Shown piece after piece: positions 9,945 through 19,518 of a stretch of DNA of 64,000 nucleotides. Both the position numbers and the translations under genes were made by a program. A model generated the notes under the pieces. The model worked only from the letters and a program-made list of their open reading frames with translations. It made no database searches and was not told the DNA's origin. Each line of letters opens with the position of its first letter. The stretch's first letter is position 1. The stretch is from Aquabacter sediminis (GTDB taxonomy: Bacteria; Pseudomonadota; Alphaproteobacteria; Rhizobiales; Xanthobacteraceae), in contig NZ_JARBFX010000001.1 in the NCBI RefSeq assembly GCF_028863665.1, positions 558,001 through 622,000 of the forward strand. The letters run 5' to 3'.

Positions 9945-10418
9945 ATGAACGCAATTGAAGCCAGGCTTGCCGCTCTCGGCATCCACCTGCCCACCGGCCC
10001 GGTGCCGGTGGCCAATTATGTGCCCTATGTGGTCACGCGGCACCTCTTGGTCGTCTCCGGCCAGATCTGCTTCGGTCCGGACGGGACGTTGGCTGCTGCC
10101 CATACGGGAAAGCTCGGCGCGCAGATTTCTGAGACGACAGGCACGGACGCTGCACGGCTCTGCGCCATCAACGTCCTGGCCCAGGCGAAAGCCGCGCTCG
10201 GCGGCGACCTCGGCAGAATCAGCCGCTGCATCCGCCTGGGCGGCTTCATCAACTGCGTGCCGGAGTATCCCGGCCTTGCCGTCATCATGAATGGCGCGTC
10301 CGACGTGATGGTCCAGGTCCTCGGGGACCTCGGGCGGCACGCACGCTCGACGGTGGGCGTGGCCGAACTGCCCTTGGATGCCGCTGTGGAAGTGGAAGCA
10401 ATGTTCGAGATTGATTGA
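9945..10418 (+). CDS. RidA/YjgF/YER057c/UK114-family protein
   Basis: 157 aa from the ATG at 9945. This is the longer RidA subfamily: VVSGQICFGPDGTLAAAHTG, then a helix AARLCAINVLAQAKAALGGD, FINCVPEYPGLAVIMNGASD and a C-terminal RSTVGVAELPLDAAVEVEAMFEI. RidA-type trimers deaminate reactive enamine/imine intermediates such as 2-aminoacrylate. The catalytic Arg expected in archetypal RidA (in the NCVPEYPG/RSTVGV region) is present as R of RSTVGV. It follows the amidase by 80 bp and is probably the last gene of the uptake/hydrolysis operon, protecting PLP enzymes from imines released during amino-acid breakdown (inference). Confidence 0.88.
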   Translation: MNAIEARLAALGIHLPTGPVPVANYVPYVVTRHLLVVSGQICFGPDGTLAAAHTGKLGAQISETTGTDAARLCAINVLAQAKAALGGDLGRISRCIRLGGFINCVPEYPGLAVIMNGASDVMVQVLGDLGRHARSTVGVAELPLDAAVEVEAMFEID

Positions 10419-10440
10419 GATTGAGGGAAGCCGCAAAGGG

Positions 10441-10477
10441 CAGGCGGTTCCTCTCCCCTGGAACAGCGTCCCGCCTG
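10441..10477. terminator. Possible hairpin between convergent genes
   Basis: CAGGCGG (10441-10447) pairs with CCGCCTG (10471-10477), with TTCC/GGAA nested inside. It lies in the 62-bp gap between the convergent ridA-like and lpd genes. There is no clear T-run on either strand, so termination is only suggested by position. Confidence 0.35.
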
Positions 10478-10480
10478 TGC

Positions 10481-11872
10481 TCAGGCGTGGAGGCCGTGGC
10501 CGAGCGCAGTTAACGCCGCTTCGTGGAAGGCTTCGCCGAGGGTCGGGTGGGCGTGTACCATCCCCGCCACATCCTCGAGCCGAGCGCCCATCTCGATGGC
10601 ATCCACGAAGGCTGAGGCCAGTTCGCTCACATGGGCACCCACCGCCTGCACGCCCACCACCACATGGTCCTGCTTGCGGGCTACCACCCGCACGAATCCG
10701 GTCTCCGCGCCCAATGTCATCGCGCGACCATTGGCGAGGAACGGAAAGCTGCCGACCACGGTCTCCCCCGCTCCGCCGGCCTCCTCCGGCGACAGGCCGA
10801 CGGCGACGATTTCCGGGTCCGTGAAGCAGACGGCAGGGATCGCTGCGGGATCGAAGCGCCGGCGGCGACCGGCGACGATCTCCGCCACCATCTCGCCCTG
10901 CGCCATGGCTTTATGCGCGAGCATGGGCTCGCCCACCGCGTCACCAATGGCGAAGACGCCGCGCATGGCGGTGCGGCACTGGTCGTCCACCAGGATGCGC
11001 CCGTCTTTGACGTCCACGGCCATCATCTCAAGCCCGAAGCCTTCAAGGCGCGGCCGACGGCCGACGGTGCTCAACACCTTATCGGCGGGGATATCGAGGC
11101 GGGTGCCATCCTTCGTCTCCACAAGCAGCGCGCCCCGGTCATGGCCAAGCGCCCGCGCGGAGAGGTGAAGGGCGACGCCGAGGCGCTCCAGCGCGCGGCG
11201 CACCGGATCGGTGAGCTTGGCATCATAGAGCGGCAGGATGCGATCCTGCCGCTCCACCACGGTCACGGCGACGCCGAGCTTTGCAAAGGCGATCCCCAGT
11301 TCCAGCCCGATATAGCCGGCCCCCACCACCGCCAGCCGGCGCGGCAGCGCGGTGAGCCCAAGCGCCTCGGTTGACGACAGGATATCGCCGCCGAACGGAA
11401 GGCCGGGCACCGCCACCGGGACGGAGCCGGTGGCGAGAACAACGGTGTCAGCCGTGATCCTCACGCCCCCCTCGGCCGTCTCGACGGTGCAGGTCTTGGC
11501 ATCGGTGAACACTGCGCGGCCGGCGAGCACGCGCACCTTCGCCTTGCGCAACAGGGCGCCGACGCCACCAGACAGGCGCGTGACGATGCCATCTTTCCAG
11601 GCCACCGCCTTGGGGAAGTCGATGCTGGGCGCACCGGTTCGGATGCCGGCGGGGTCGGTCCCCTCTGCGCCGGCGGTGAACTGGGCGAAACGCGAGGCCG
11701 TCTCGATCAGCGCCTTGGAGGGAATGCAGCCGCGCTGAAGGCAGGTGCCGCCGAGCCCCTCTTCGTCCACCAAGAGGGTCTCGATGCCAAGCTGGCCCGC
11801 CCGGATGGCGGCCACATAGCCCCCTGGCCCGCCCCCGACGACGAGCAGGCGGGTGGTCAATGCTGTCGTCAT
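10481..11872 (-). CDS. lpdA: Dihydrolipoyl dehydrogenase (E3) of the branched-chain 2-oxoacid dehydrogenase complex
   Basis: 463 aa. The FAD-binding motif GGGPGGYVAA lies at residues 13-22 and the redox-active disulfide in GGTCLQRGCIPSKAL. The NAD-binding motif is GAGYIGLELG and the second FAD motif GVFAIGDAVGEPMLAHKA. The C-terminal catalytic His-Glu dyad is in HAHPTLGEAFHEAAL. It reoxidises dihydrolipoyl groups of the E2 encoded just upstream (start 3 bp after the E2 stop), making NADH. The complete motif set indicates an active enzyme. Cytoplasmic; last gene of the bkd operon. Confidence 0.95.
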   Translation of the reverse strand: MTTALTTRLLVVGGGPGGYVAAIRAGQLGIETLLVDEEGLGGTCLQRGCIPSKALIETASRFAQFTAGAEGTDPAGIRTGAPSIDFPKAVAWKDGIVTRLSGGVGALLRKAKVRVLAGRAVFTDAKTCTVETAEGGVRITADTVVLATGSVPVAVPGLPFGGDILSSTEALGLTALPRRLAVVGAGYIGLELGIAFAKLGVAVTVVERQDRILPLYDAKLTDPVRRALERLGVALHLSARALGHDRGALLVETKDGTRLDIPADKVLSTVGRRPRLEGFGLEMMAVDVKDGRILVDDQCRTAMRGVFAIGDAVGEPMLAHKAMAQGEMVAEIVAGRRRRFDPAAIPAVCFTDPEIVAVGLSPEEAGGAGETVVGSFPFLANGRAMTLGAETGFVRVVARKQDHVVVGVQAVGAHVSELASAFVDAIEMGARLEDVAGMVHAHPTLGEAFHEAALTALGHGLHA

Positions 11873-11875
11873 ATC

Positions 11876-13204
11876 TCACTCCACAAAGAGGGTGGCGGGC
11901 TGCTCGAGAAAGCCCCTCAGCCGCTGCACGAATTCCGCCGCCACGAAGCCGTCCACCACGCGATGGTCGAAGGAGGAGGAGAGGTTCATGATCTTGCGCG
12001 GCACGAAGCCGCCAGAGGCGCCGTCCAGATAGACGGGCCGGACCGCGATCTTGTTGACGCCCACGATGGCCACTTCCGGCGCATTGATGACGGGCGTGGT
12101 GGCGAGGCCGCCAAGCGCGCCAAGGCTGGTGATGGTGAGGGTGGAGCCGGACAGGTCCTCCCGCGCGCTCCGCCCTTCCCGCGCCGCCTCCGCAAGGGCG
12201 GCGATGGCGGACGCGCAGGCCCATAGGTCCAGGTCCTGCGCGTGCCGCAGCACGGGCACAACGAGGCCGGCGGGTGTCTGGGTTGCGATGCCCACATGCA
12301 GCGCCGCGTGACGCCGGACGATGCCGGCCTCGTCATCGAAACGGGCATTGAGGCCGGGAAAGTCGGGCAGCGCCTTCGCCAAGGCGCGCACCAGGAAGGG
12401 CAGCACCGTCAGGCGCGGACGGGACTTGCCATGGCGGGCATTGAGGGCGGCGCGTAGGTCTTCCAGCGCGGTGACATCCACCTCCTCGATATAAGAGAAG
12501 TGGGGAATGCGCCGCTTGGTGTCCTGCATCCGCTCGGCGATGCGCCGGCGCAGGCCGATGACGGGGACTTCTTCCACCTCGTCCTGCGGCGCCGCGAGGG
12601 GACGGCGCTCGCCGCCCGCAAGGGCCCGGTCGAGATCGGCATGGGTGATGCGCCCGTCCGGTCCCGTGCCGGCGACGAACTGGAGCGGCAGGCCAACCTC
12701 ATAGGCCCGCCGCCGCACCGCCGGGGACGCCAGCGGCCGCAGGCCCGGCGCACGGGCGTGTGAAACCGCGGACGGCCCGGGCAAGCCAGCCGGCGCTGGG
12801 GCGGATGCGCGCGCGGTGCCGGGGGAGGCGCGGCTCGGGTCCCGGGCGGCATCGGCGGTAGGCTTTGCCGCCGCTGTGGTTGGCGCTTCCAGGGTTTCAG
12901 GACGCTCCACAGGCGCGGACGCGGGCGCGGGAGATGGCGCCTCGGCTGGCGCGTCCCCCGGCTGGTCCGTCTCGAACAGCATGAGATCGCAGCCGATGGC
13001 CACGGTCTCCCCGGGCGTGGCGTTCAAGGCGACCACGCGGGCGGTGAAGGGGGCTGAGATTTCCACCGTCGCCTTGTCGGTCATCACGTCCACGAGGGGG
13101 GCGTCCTCGTGCACGAGATCGCCGGCTTTCACATGCCAGGCGGTGACTTCCGCCGTCGCGATGCCCTCGCCGATGTCTGGCAACTTGAAGGTGATGCGGG
13201 CCAT
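11876..13204 (-). CDS. bkdB: Branched-chain 2-oxoacid dehydrogenase E2, lipoamide acyltransferase
   Basis: 442 aa with the standard E2 layout. It has one N-terminal lipoyl domain (residues 1-80, lipoylated Lys in DVMTDKATVEIS) and an Ala/Pro-rich linker (about 85-150). A peripheral-subunit-binding domain follows (SPAVRRRAYEVGLPLQFV then GTGPDGRITHADLD), and then the catalytic acyltransferase domain with SSSFDHRVVDGF near the C-terminus (active His and Asp). It transfers the acyl group from E1 to CoA and forms the complex core. It lies between the E1beta and E3 genes with gaps of 3 bp each, so translation is probably coupled. Confidence 0.95.
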   Translation of the reverse strand: MARITFKLPDIGEGIATAEVTAWHVKAGDLVHEDAPLVDVMTDKATVEISAPFTARVVALNATPGETVAIGCDLMLFETDQPGDAPAEAPSPAPASAPVERPETLEAPTTAAAKPTADAARDPSRASPGTARASAPAPAGLPGPSAVSHARAPGLRPLASPAVRRRAYEVGLPLQFVAGTGPDGRITHADLDRALAGGERRPLAAPQDEVEEVPVIGLRRRIAERMQDTKRRIPHFSYIEEVDVTALEDLRAALNARHGKSRPRLTVLPFLVRALAKALPDFPGLNARFDDEAGIVRRHAALHVGIATQTPAGLVVPVLRHAQDLDLWACASAIAALAEAAREGRSAREDLSGSTLTITSLGALGGLATTPVINAPEVAIVGVNKIAVRPVYLDGASGGFVPRKIMNLSSSFDHRVVDGFVAAEFVQRLRGFLEQPATLFVE

Positions 13205-13207
13205 GGC

Positions 13208-14221
13208 TCAGTCCTCCATCACGCGGGCGAGCGCCTCGGCGACGCGGGCGGGGCCGGGGAAATAGTGCCATTCCAAGGCATGGGGATAGGGCGTATCCCA
13301 TCCGGTGACGCGCACCACCGGCGCCTCCAGGTGGTGGAAGCAATTTTCCTGAACGAGCGCCGACAATTCGCTGCCGAAGCCGCAGGTGCGCGTTGCCTCG
13401 TGGACGATGACGCAGCGCCCGGTCTTCTTCACCGAGGCGACGATGGTCTCCAGGTCCACCGGCATGATGGTGCGCAGGTCGATCACCTCGCCATCCAGGC
13501 CGCTCATCGCCACAGCGGTGAGCGCCACATGCACCATGGTGCCATAGGCGAGCACCGTGACATCTGCCCCCGGCCGCACCACGGAGGCCTGGCCGAGGGG
13601 CACGCGATAGTGGCCCTCCGGTACGTTCGCACGCGGATCGTCAGCCCAGGGCGTCACCGGCTGGTCGTGGCGGCCGTCGAAGGGGCCGTGATAGAGGCGC
13701 TTGGGCTCCAGGAAAATGACGGGATCATCATCCTCGATGGCGCTGATGAGCAGGCCCTTGGCGTCGTAGGGATTGGAGGGGATGACAGTCTTCAGCCCAC
13801 ACACATGGGCGAAGATGGCCTCGGGGCTCTGGCTGTGGGTCTGGCCGCCGAAGATGCCGCCGCCATAGGGGGTGCGCACGGTGAGCGGGGCGGTGAACTC
13901 GCCGCCGGAGCGATAGCGCAGCCGCGCCGCCTCGGAGATGAGCTGGTCGGTGGCGGGATAGATGTAGTCCGCGAACTGGATCTCCACCACGGGCCGCAGG
14001 CCATAGGCGCCCATGCCCACGGCAGCGGCCACGATGCCGCCTTCCGCGATGGGGGTGTCGAACACCCGCTTTCTCCCATGCTTGCCCTGGAGGCCCTGCG
14101 TGCAGCGGAAGACGCCGCCGAAAAATCCCACGTCCTCGCCGAACACCAGCACGTCCGGATCCTCGCCCAGCATCACGTCGAGGGCGGAATTGATGGCCTG
14201 CACCATGGTCATCGCGCTCAT
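13208..14221 (-). CDS. bkdA2: Branched-chain 2-oxoacid dehydrogenase E1, beta subunit
   Basis: 337 aa from the ATG at 14221, which lies 1 bp past the E1alpha stop; an in-frame TTG at 14233 would overlap it. Typical transketolase-type beta subunit: TMVQAINSALDVMLGEDPDVLVFGEDVG at the N-terminus, FDTPIAEGGIVAAAVGMGAYGLRPVVEIQF, then the C-terminal half with EVIDLRTIMPVDLETI. With E1alpha it decarboxylates the 2-oxo acids of Val, Leu and Ile using TPP and acylates the lipoyl group of E2. Operon order E1alpha-E1beta-E2-E3 is the classical bkd order. Confidence 0.94.
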   Translation of the reverse strand: MSAMTMVQAINSALDVMLGEDPDVLVFGEDVGFFGGVFRCTQGLQGKHGRKRVFDTPIAEGGIVAAAVGMGAYGLRPVVEIQFADYIYPATDQLISEAARLRYRSGGEFTAPLTVRTPYGGGIFGGQTHSQSPEAIFAHVCGLKTVIPSNPYDAKGLLISAIEDDDPVIFLEPKRLYHGPFDGRHDQPVTPWADDPRANVPEGHYRVPLGQASVVRPGADVTVLAYGTMVHVALTAVAMSGLDGEVIDLRTIMPVDLETIVASVKKTGRCVIVHEATRTCGFGSELSALVQENCFHHLEAPVVRVTGWDTPYPHALEWHYFPGPARVAEALARVMED

Positions 14222-14222
14222 G

Positions 14223-15497
<1,275 letters not shown>

Positions 15498-15809
15498 TCA
15501 GCAGCGGGGTGGAAGCGCGGGGGCGAGACAGGCGGGTCGATCGCGGGCCGGAAGGCCGCCTGGTTCCGGCCCTTCCGCCTCCGTGGGCACCATCTCGGCC
15601 GCCGTGACGCCCACCAATTGGGCGATGCGCACGCCGATGTGCCGCGCTGCCTGGATGCTGGGCGCCTCGAAGGCGAGATGGACGAGAAAGCCGTGCGGCT
15701 GCCGCGCAGTCTCCAGTTCCAGCATGGGCACGTCGAGCCGGTTGAGAAGGTCGAGGGCGCGGATCGCGGCGTCCACGCTTTGCACCTCGAGACGGAGACG
15801 ATATGTCAT
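15498..15809 (-). CDS. Small ACT-like protein at the head of the bkd operon
   Basis: 103 aa. Residues 1-80 have the beta-alpha-beta pattern of a short ACT domain as in small acetolactate synthase subunits (IlvM-like): YRLRLEVQSVDAAIRALDLL, then MLELETARQPHGFLVHLAFE and a helix with QAARHIGVRIAQLV. The tail is Pro-rich and looks disordered. It is the first gene of the bkd operon and divergent from the Lrp-type regulator. A role as an amino-acid sensor or modulator is possible, but no function is established by the sequence. The family assignment is tentative. Confidence 0.6.
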   Translation of the reverse strand: MTYRLRLEVQSVDAAIRALDLLNRLDVPMLELETARQPHGFLVHLAFEAPSIQAARHIGVRIAQLVGVTAAEMVPTEAEGPEPGGLPARDRPACLAPALPPRC

Positions 15810-15890
15810 GGGGCCATCCTCCCGCCCGCATTATCGGTATCGGGAGAGCGTACCGGCTTCTCGCGATAATTTTCTCCTGTTCTTCGGCTC

Positions 15891-15925
15891 ATAAGGTATT
15901 TGTTCAGAAAAATTGTCTGCCTTAT
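15891..15925. promoter_or_regulatory. Inverted repeat in the bkd/lrp divergent promoter
   Basis: ATAAGG at 15891-15896 and CCTTAT at 15920-15925 are a perfect 6-bp inverted pair with an A/T-rich centre. They lie in the intergenic region between the bkd operon (minus) and the Lrp/AsnC regulator (plus). Lrp-family proteins bind A/T-rich partly symmetric sites upstream of the genes they control; assignment is by position only. Confidence 0.45.
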
Positions 15926-15978
15926 CAGGAAAAGGCGGATTATTCTCTTCACCCACTCCGGCGCGCAAAAGGCATCCC

Positions 15979-16449
15979 ATGCAGAAGGACAGAGGCCTCG
16001 ACGAGACCGACCGGCGCATCCTGCGGGCCCTGCGCAAGCAGGCGCGGCTTACCAATAACGAGCTGGCGGAGAAGGTCGGCCTTTCGCCAAGCCCGTGCTG
16101 GACCCGCGTCCGCCGGCTGGAAGAGGCGGGCTATATCGAGAATTATGTGGCGGTGCTGAATCAGGCCCAGCTCGGCCTCGGTGATACCGTCATCATCGAG
16201 GTGACGCTGGACCGGCATGACGAGGATCTGCTGCAGAAGTTCGGCAAGGCCCTCGCTGACCTGCCAGAGGTTCTGGAGGCATACCTGACCACCGGAGAAT
16301 ACGACTATTTCATCAAGGTGGCCGTGGACGGAACCGCCGGCTATGAACGCTTCCTTCGAGAGCGGCTCTACAAGGTGCCGGGCATCCGCCACAGCCGCTC
16401 CTCCTTCGCGCTGAAATGCCTCAAGCGCGAGTTCTCTCCCGCGCCATGA
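15979..16449 (+). CDS. bkdR: Lrp/AsnC-family regulator, probable bkd activator
   Basis: 156 aa from the ATG at 15979. The N-terminal helix-turn-helix reads LDETDRRILRALRKQARLTN then NELAEKVGLSPSPCWTRV, followed by the RAM/AsnC effector domain (about residues 70-150). It is divergent from the bkd operon, with an inverted repeat between the two. BkdR-type Lrp proteins activate bkd operons in response to branched-chain amino acids in pseudomonads. That role is inferred here from family and position. Confidence 0.85.
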   Translation: MQKDRGLDETDRRILRALRKQARLTNNELAEKVGLSPSPCWTRVRRLEEAGYIENYVAVLNQAQLGLGDTVIIEVTLDRHDEDLLQKFGKALADLPEVLEAYLTTGEYDYFIKVAVDGTAGYERFLRERLYKVPGIRHSRSSFALKCLKREFSPAP

Positions 16450-16481
16450 GGGATGGATTGGTGCAGCGGCGGGCCGGGGCC

Positions 16482-17576
16482 CTATCGCGACGGGGCCACG
16501 GTCCCCTCCGGTCCGGCCGATTTCAGCGCCTCGCTTGAGCCGAACTTTCCCCGATATTCCTGAGGGTTCACGCCCAACCGCCGGCGGAAGGCGCGCCGCA
16601 TGCGCTCCTCGTCGGCAAAGCCGCACCGCACAGCGATTTCCTTGATGGATTGCCGCGTCTCCTCCAAGGCGCGGCGGGCGGCATCGAGGCGCAGTTCCTC
16701 CACCACCTTGGCCGGCGTGCGGCCGGTGCGCGCCGCATAGAGGCGGGCGAAGGTGCGCGGACTCATGGAGACGCGTTGCGCCAGCGCTTCCACGCGCAGG
16801 TCTCGGTCGAGGTGATCGCTGATCCAGCTGTGCAGCGCCTCGAAGCTCTTGTCGTCCGCCTCTTGCAAGGCGAGCGGCACGGAGAACTGCGTCTGCCCCC
16901 CTGCCCTCTTGAGGAAGACGACGAGCCGCTTGGCGACCCGGATGGCTTCCGCATGGCCCCGGTCGTCCTCGATCAATGCGAGCGCCAGATCAATACCCGC
17001 GGTGACGCCAGCGGAGGTCCAGATGGGGCCGTCATGCTCGTAGATGGCATCGGGCGAGACGGTCAGTTCGGGAAAGCGATCCTGCAGGAGCCGGCAGGAG
17101 CCCCAGTGCGTGACCACCCGCCTCCGATCCAGGAGCCCGGCGGCGGCCAGCACGAAAGTGCCCGTGCACACCGAGCACAGGCGGCGGATTCCGCCGGCCT
17201 GGCTGGCGAGCCAGGCGAGAAGCCGCGGCTCGCGGGCCGCCTCATGGACGCCGGGCCCTCCGACAATGACAAGCGTGTCCACCGCGCCCACGTCGGACAG
17301 CGGCGCGCTCATCACCTCCAGGCCGCAGGACGTGCGCACAAGCCCGCCCTCGGCGGAGGCCACCGTCAGCCGATAGGGCGGTGCCCCGGCGTCGGGCGTC
17401 TCACACGACAGCTCGAACACCGCCAGTGGGCCGGACAGGTCGAGCAGAAGGGCCTGGGGGAAGACGACGAAGACCACGTGTCGCTGCTGCAAGGCGCCCT
17501 CCGTGCATGGCCGGCCGCTGGCAGGAAAGGTGGGCAGAATGTCGTTTCCGCCGCTCCCTGTCATGCACAAACTCAT
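16482..17576 (-). CDS. GlxA-type transcriptional regulator (DJ-1/PfpI domain plus AraC HTH), copy 1
   Basis: About 364 aa from the ATG at 17576 (another ATG at 17564 is possible; a longer frame overlaps the divergent gene). The N-terminal half is a class I glutamine-amidotransferase-like DJ-1/PfpI domain, with the nucleophile-elbow region RRLCSVCTGTFVLAAAGLL and THWGSC. The C-terminal 100 residues form an AraC/XylS double HTH: RDLRVEALAQRVSMSPRTFA and IKEIAVRCGFADEERMRRAF, ending GVNPQEYRGKF. Divergent from the DJ-1 gene at 17601, which it probably regulates. A second such pair lies at 24.6-26.3 kb. Confidence 0.88.
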   Translation of the reverse strand: MSLCMTGSGGNDILPTFPASGRPCTEGALQQRHVVFVVFPQALLLDLSGPLAVFELSCETPDAGAPPYRLTVASAEGGLVRTSCGLEVMSAPLSDVGAVDTLVIVGGPGVHEAAREPRLLAWLASQAGGIRRLCSVCTGTFVLAAAGLLDRRRVVTHWGSCRLLQDRFPELTVSPDAIYEHDGPIWTSAGVTAGIDLALALIEDDRGHAEAIRVAKRLVVFLKRAGGQTQFSVPLALQEADDKSFEALHSWISDHLDRDLRVEALAQRVSMSPRTFARLYAARTGRTPAKVVEELRLDAARRALEETRQSIKEIAVRCGFADEERMRRAFRRRLGVNPQEYRGKFGSSEALKSAGPEGTVAPSR

Positions 17577-17600
17577 GCCACCACACAAAAGGGGAACGAC

Positions 17601-18320
17601 ATGAGTCAGAAAACGCTTGAAATTGGGCTGCTCTTCTTTCCCGGCATGACCCAGCTGGACGTGACCGGGCCGTTCGAGGTGTTGGCCCGGCTTCCGGGCG
17701 CCCGGATCCACCTTTTGTGGAAGTCCATTGAACCCATCACCAGCGATGTGGGACTCACCTTAATGCCCACAACCACCTTCGCGGATTGCCCGAAGCTGGA
17801 TGTGCTGTGCGTCGGCGGCGGGCCGGGCCAGATGGCGCTCATGGACGATCCCGAAGTGATGGCCTTCGTCGCCTCCGCCGGGGCGAGCGCGCGCTATGTC
17901 ACCTCCGTGTGCGCGGGCTGCTTCATCCTGGCCGGCGCCGGCCTTCTGGACGGCTACAAGTCCGCCTGCCATTGGCTGTCGCGCGACCAGCTCGCCATTC
18001 TCGGCGCCATCCCGGTGAAGGAACGTATCGTGGTGGATCGCAACCGGATCTCCGGCGGCGGGGTGACGGCCGGGATCGATTTTGCCTTCCAGGTGGCCGC
18101 GGAACTGTGCGGCGACGAGGTGGCCAAGCGGCTCCAGCTGATGCTGGAATACGATCCCAAGCCGCCCTTCGACATCAGCGAGGACAACGCCCCCGCCGCG
18201 CTGCTCGCCGAGGTGCGCGCGGCCGCCAGCCCGATGCTGGAGGAACGTCGCCGGTCCAGTGAGCGGGCGGTGGCACGGCTGCGCGAAACAGCCGCCGCCC
18301 CTGTCTCCGGAGCGGCATGA
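17601..18320 (+). CDS. DJ-1/PfpI-family protein (isonitrile hydratase-like), copy 1
   Basis: 239 aa from the ATG at 17601 with GGGGAA as ribosome-binding site. It matches the cyclohexyl-isocyanide hydratase-like branch: LLFFPGMTQLDVTGPFEVL, VLCVGGGPGQMALM, the Cys elbow SVCAGCFILAGAG and SACHWLS. The protein continues GGGVTAGIDFAFQVAAELCG. These proteins hydrate isonitriles or act on other small electrophiles, and the true substrate is unknown. The stop overlaps the start of the leucine-type dehydrogenase (ATGA), so the two are translationally coupled. That link to amino-acid deamination is noteworthy. Confidence 0.85.
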   Translation: MSQKTLEIGLLFFPGMTQLDVTGPFEVLARLPGARIHLLWKSIEPITSDVGLTLMPTTTFADCPKLDVLCVGGGPGQMALMDDPEVMAFVASAGASARYVTSVCAGCFILAGAGLLDGYKSACHWLSRDQLAILGAIPVKERIVVDRNRISGGGVTAGIDFAFQVAAELCGDEVAKRLQLMLEYDPKPPFDISEDNAPAALLAEVRAAASPMLEERRRSSERAVARLRETAAAPVSGAA

Positions 18321-19396
18321 TGACCGCCCGGATCACCGCGCTGGAGGAGGACGGCCAGCGCATCTTCCGGTTCGCGGACCCGACGGCTGGCCTGTCGGGT
18401 GTCATCGTGGTGGACTCGCTGGCGCTCGGCCCGGCCACGGGCGGATGCCGCTTCTGGCACTATGACGATCCGGCCGACATGCTTTCGGACGCGCGCCGCC
18501 TCGCCCGGGGGATGAGCTACAAGAATGCCATGGCGGGGCTCCCGCTCGGCGGCGGCAAGTCGGTGCTCCACCGGCCCGAAGGGCCGTTCGACCGCACCGC
18601 CTTGTTCCAGGCCTTCGGCCGGGTGCTTGATGAGATCGGCGGCGACTATCTGGCTGCCGAGGACGTGGGCACCACGCCGGGCGACATGGAGGTGGTGCGC
18701 GGGGAGACGCCTTATGTGTTCGGCCTCCCAAGCCAAGGCGGCCGCGCGGGAGGCGATCCCTCGCCCTGGACCGCGCTCGGCGTGTTCCTGTGCATTGCCC
18801 ATGTGTGCGCCCGGCAGGGCTTGGCCCTGTCGCAGACGCGCGTGGCGGTGCAGGGACTCGGGCATGTAGGGGCAGATCTCTGCCGCCAATTGCACGCAGC
18901 CGGCGCCAAGCTCGTTGTCTCCGACATCCAGCCCGAGGCGGTGGAGCGCATCCGCGTGGAGATGCCGGTGGACGTGATGGCACCGAACGAGATTCACACT
19001 GCGCAAGCCCATATTTTCGCCCCCTGCGCGCTGGGCGGGGGCCTCAACCCCATCACCATTCCCGACATGCGCGCGCGCTGCGTCGTGGGCGCGGCCAACA
19101 ACCAGCTGGCGAGCGAGGCGGATGCCGGGCGCCTGCATGAGCTGGGCATCCTCTATGTTCCCGACTTCGTGGCGAATGCCGGGGGCATTATCAATGTGGC
19201 CGCCGAATATCTGGGCCACGGCGAAGACCAGGTCCGCGCCGCCGTGAACCGCATTCCGCTGCGCCTCGCAGAGGTGCTTGACCGCGCCGATGCGGCGCAG
19301 TGCCCCCCCGCCTCTGTGGCCGATGACATGGCGAGGACGCTCATCGAACAGGCCAGCCGAACGGTGGCCGAAAACGAGGGAAAACGGCCATTGTAG
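18317..19396 (+). CDS. Leu/Phe/Val dehydrogenase (Glu/Leu/Phe/Val dehydrogenase family)
   Basis: 359 aa. The family signature is complete: GPATGGCRFWHYDD, ARGMSYKNAMAGLPLGGGKS with both catalytic Lys residues, LAAEDVGTTPGDMEVV, the Rossmann motif VAVQGLGHVGADL and GAANNQLASEADA. The length suits leucine dehydrogenases (about 360 aa) rather than glutamate dehydrogenases. It catalyses NAD-dependent oxidative deamination of branched-chain (or aromatic) amino acids to 2-oxo acids plus ammonia, exactly the substrates of the bkd complex encoded 3 kb away. It overlaps the DJ-1 stop by 4 bp. Confidence 0.92.
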   Translation: MMTARITALEEDGQRIFRFADPTAGLSGVIVVDSLALGPATGGCRFWHYDDPADMLSDARRLARGMSYKNAMAGLPLGGGKSVLHRPEGPFDRTALFQAFGRVLDEIGGDYLAAEDVGTTPGDMEVVRGETPYVFGLPSQGGRAGGDPSPWTALGVFLCIAHVCARQGLALSQTRVAVQGLGHVGADLCRQLHAAGAKLVVSDIQPEAVERIRVEMPVDVMAPNEIHTAQAHIFAPCALGGGLNPITIPDMRARCVVGAANNQLASEADAGRLHELGILYVPDFVANAGGIINVAAEYLGHGEDQVRAAVNRIPLRLAEVLDRADAAQCPPASVADDMARTLIEQASRTVAENEGKRPL

Positions 19397-19518
19397 CCAA
19401 CGCCCCCAGGGCGCAGGATTTTGCCAAGAACAAGCGGTGGCGGCGGACCCGCGGTCACGTTCGCCACCCATCCTTCATCCAGGAAGCCGCGAAGACGGCT
19501 CGCAGGGGAACAGCAGAC

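Noticed and set aside
12897-13343. Minus-strand 148-aa frame near the start of the E2 gene
   Set aside because: It lies in the wrong frame over the E2 lipoyl domain and the E1beta end, which carry clear motifs in their own frames.
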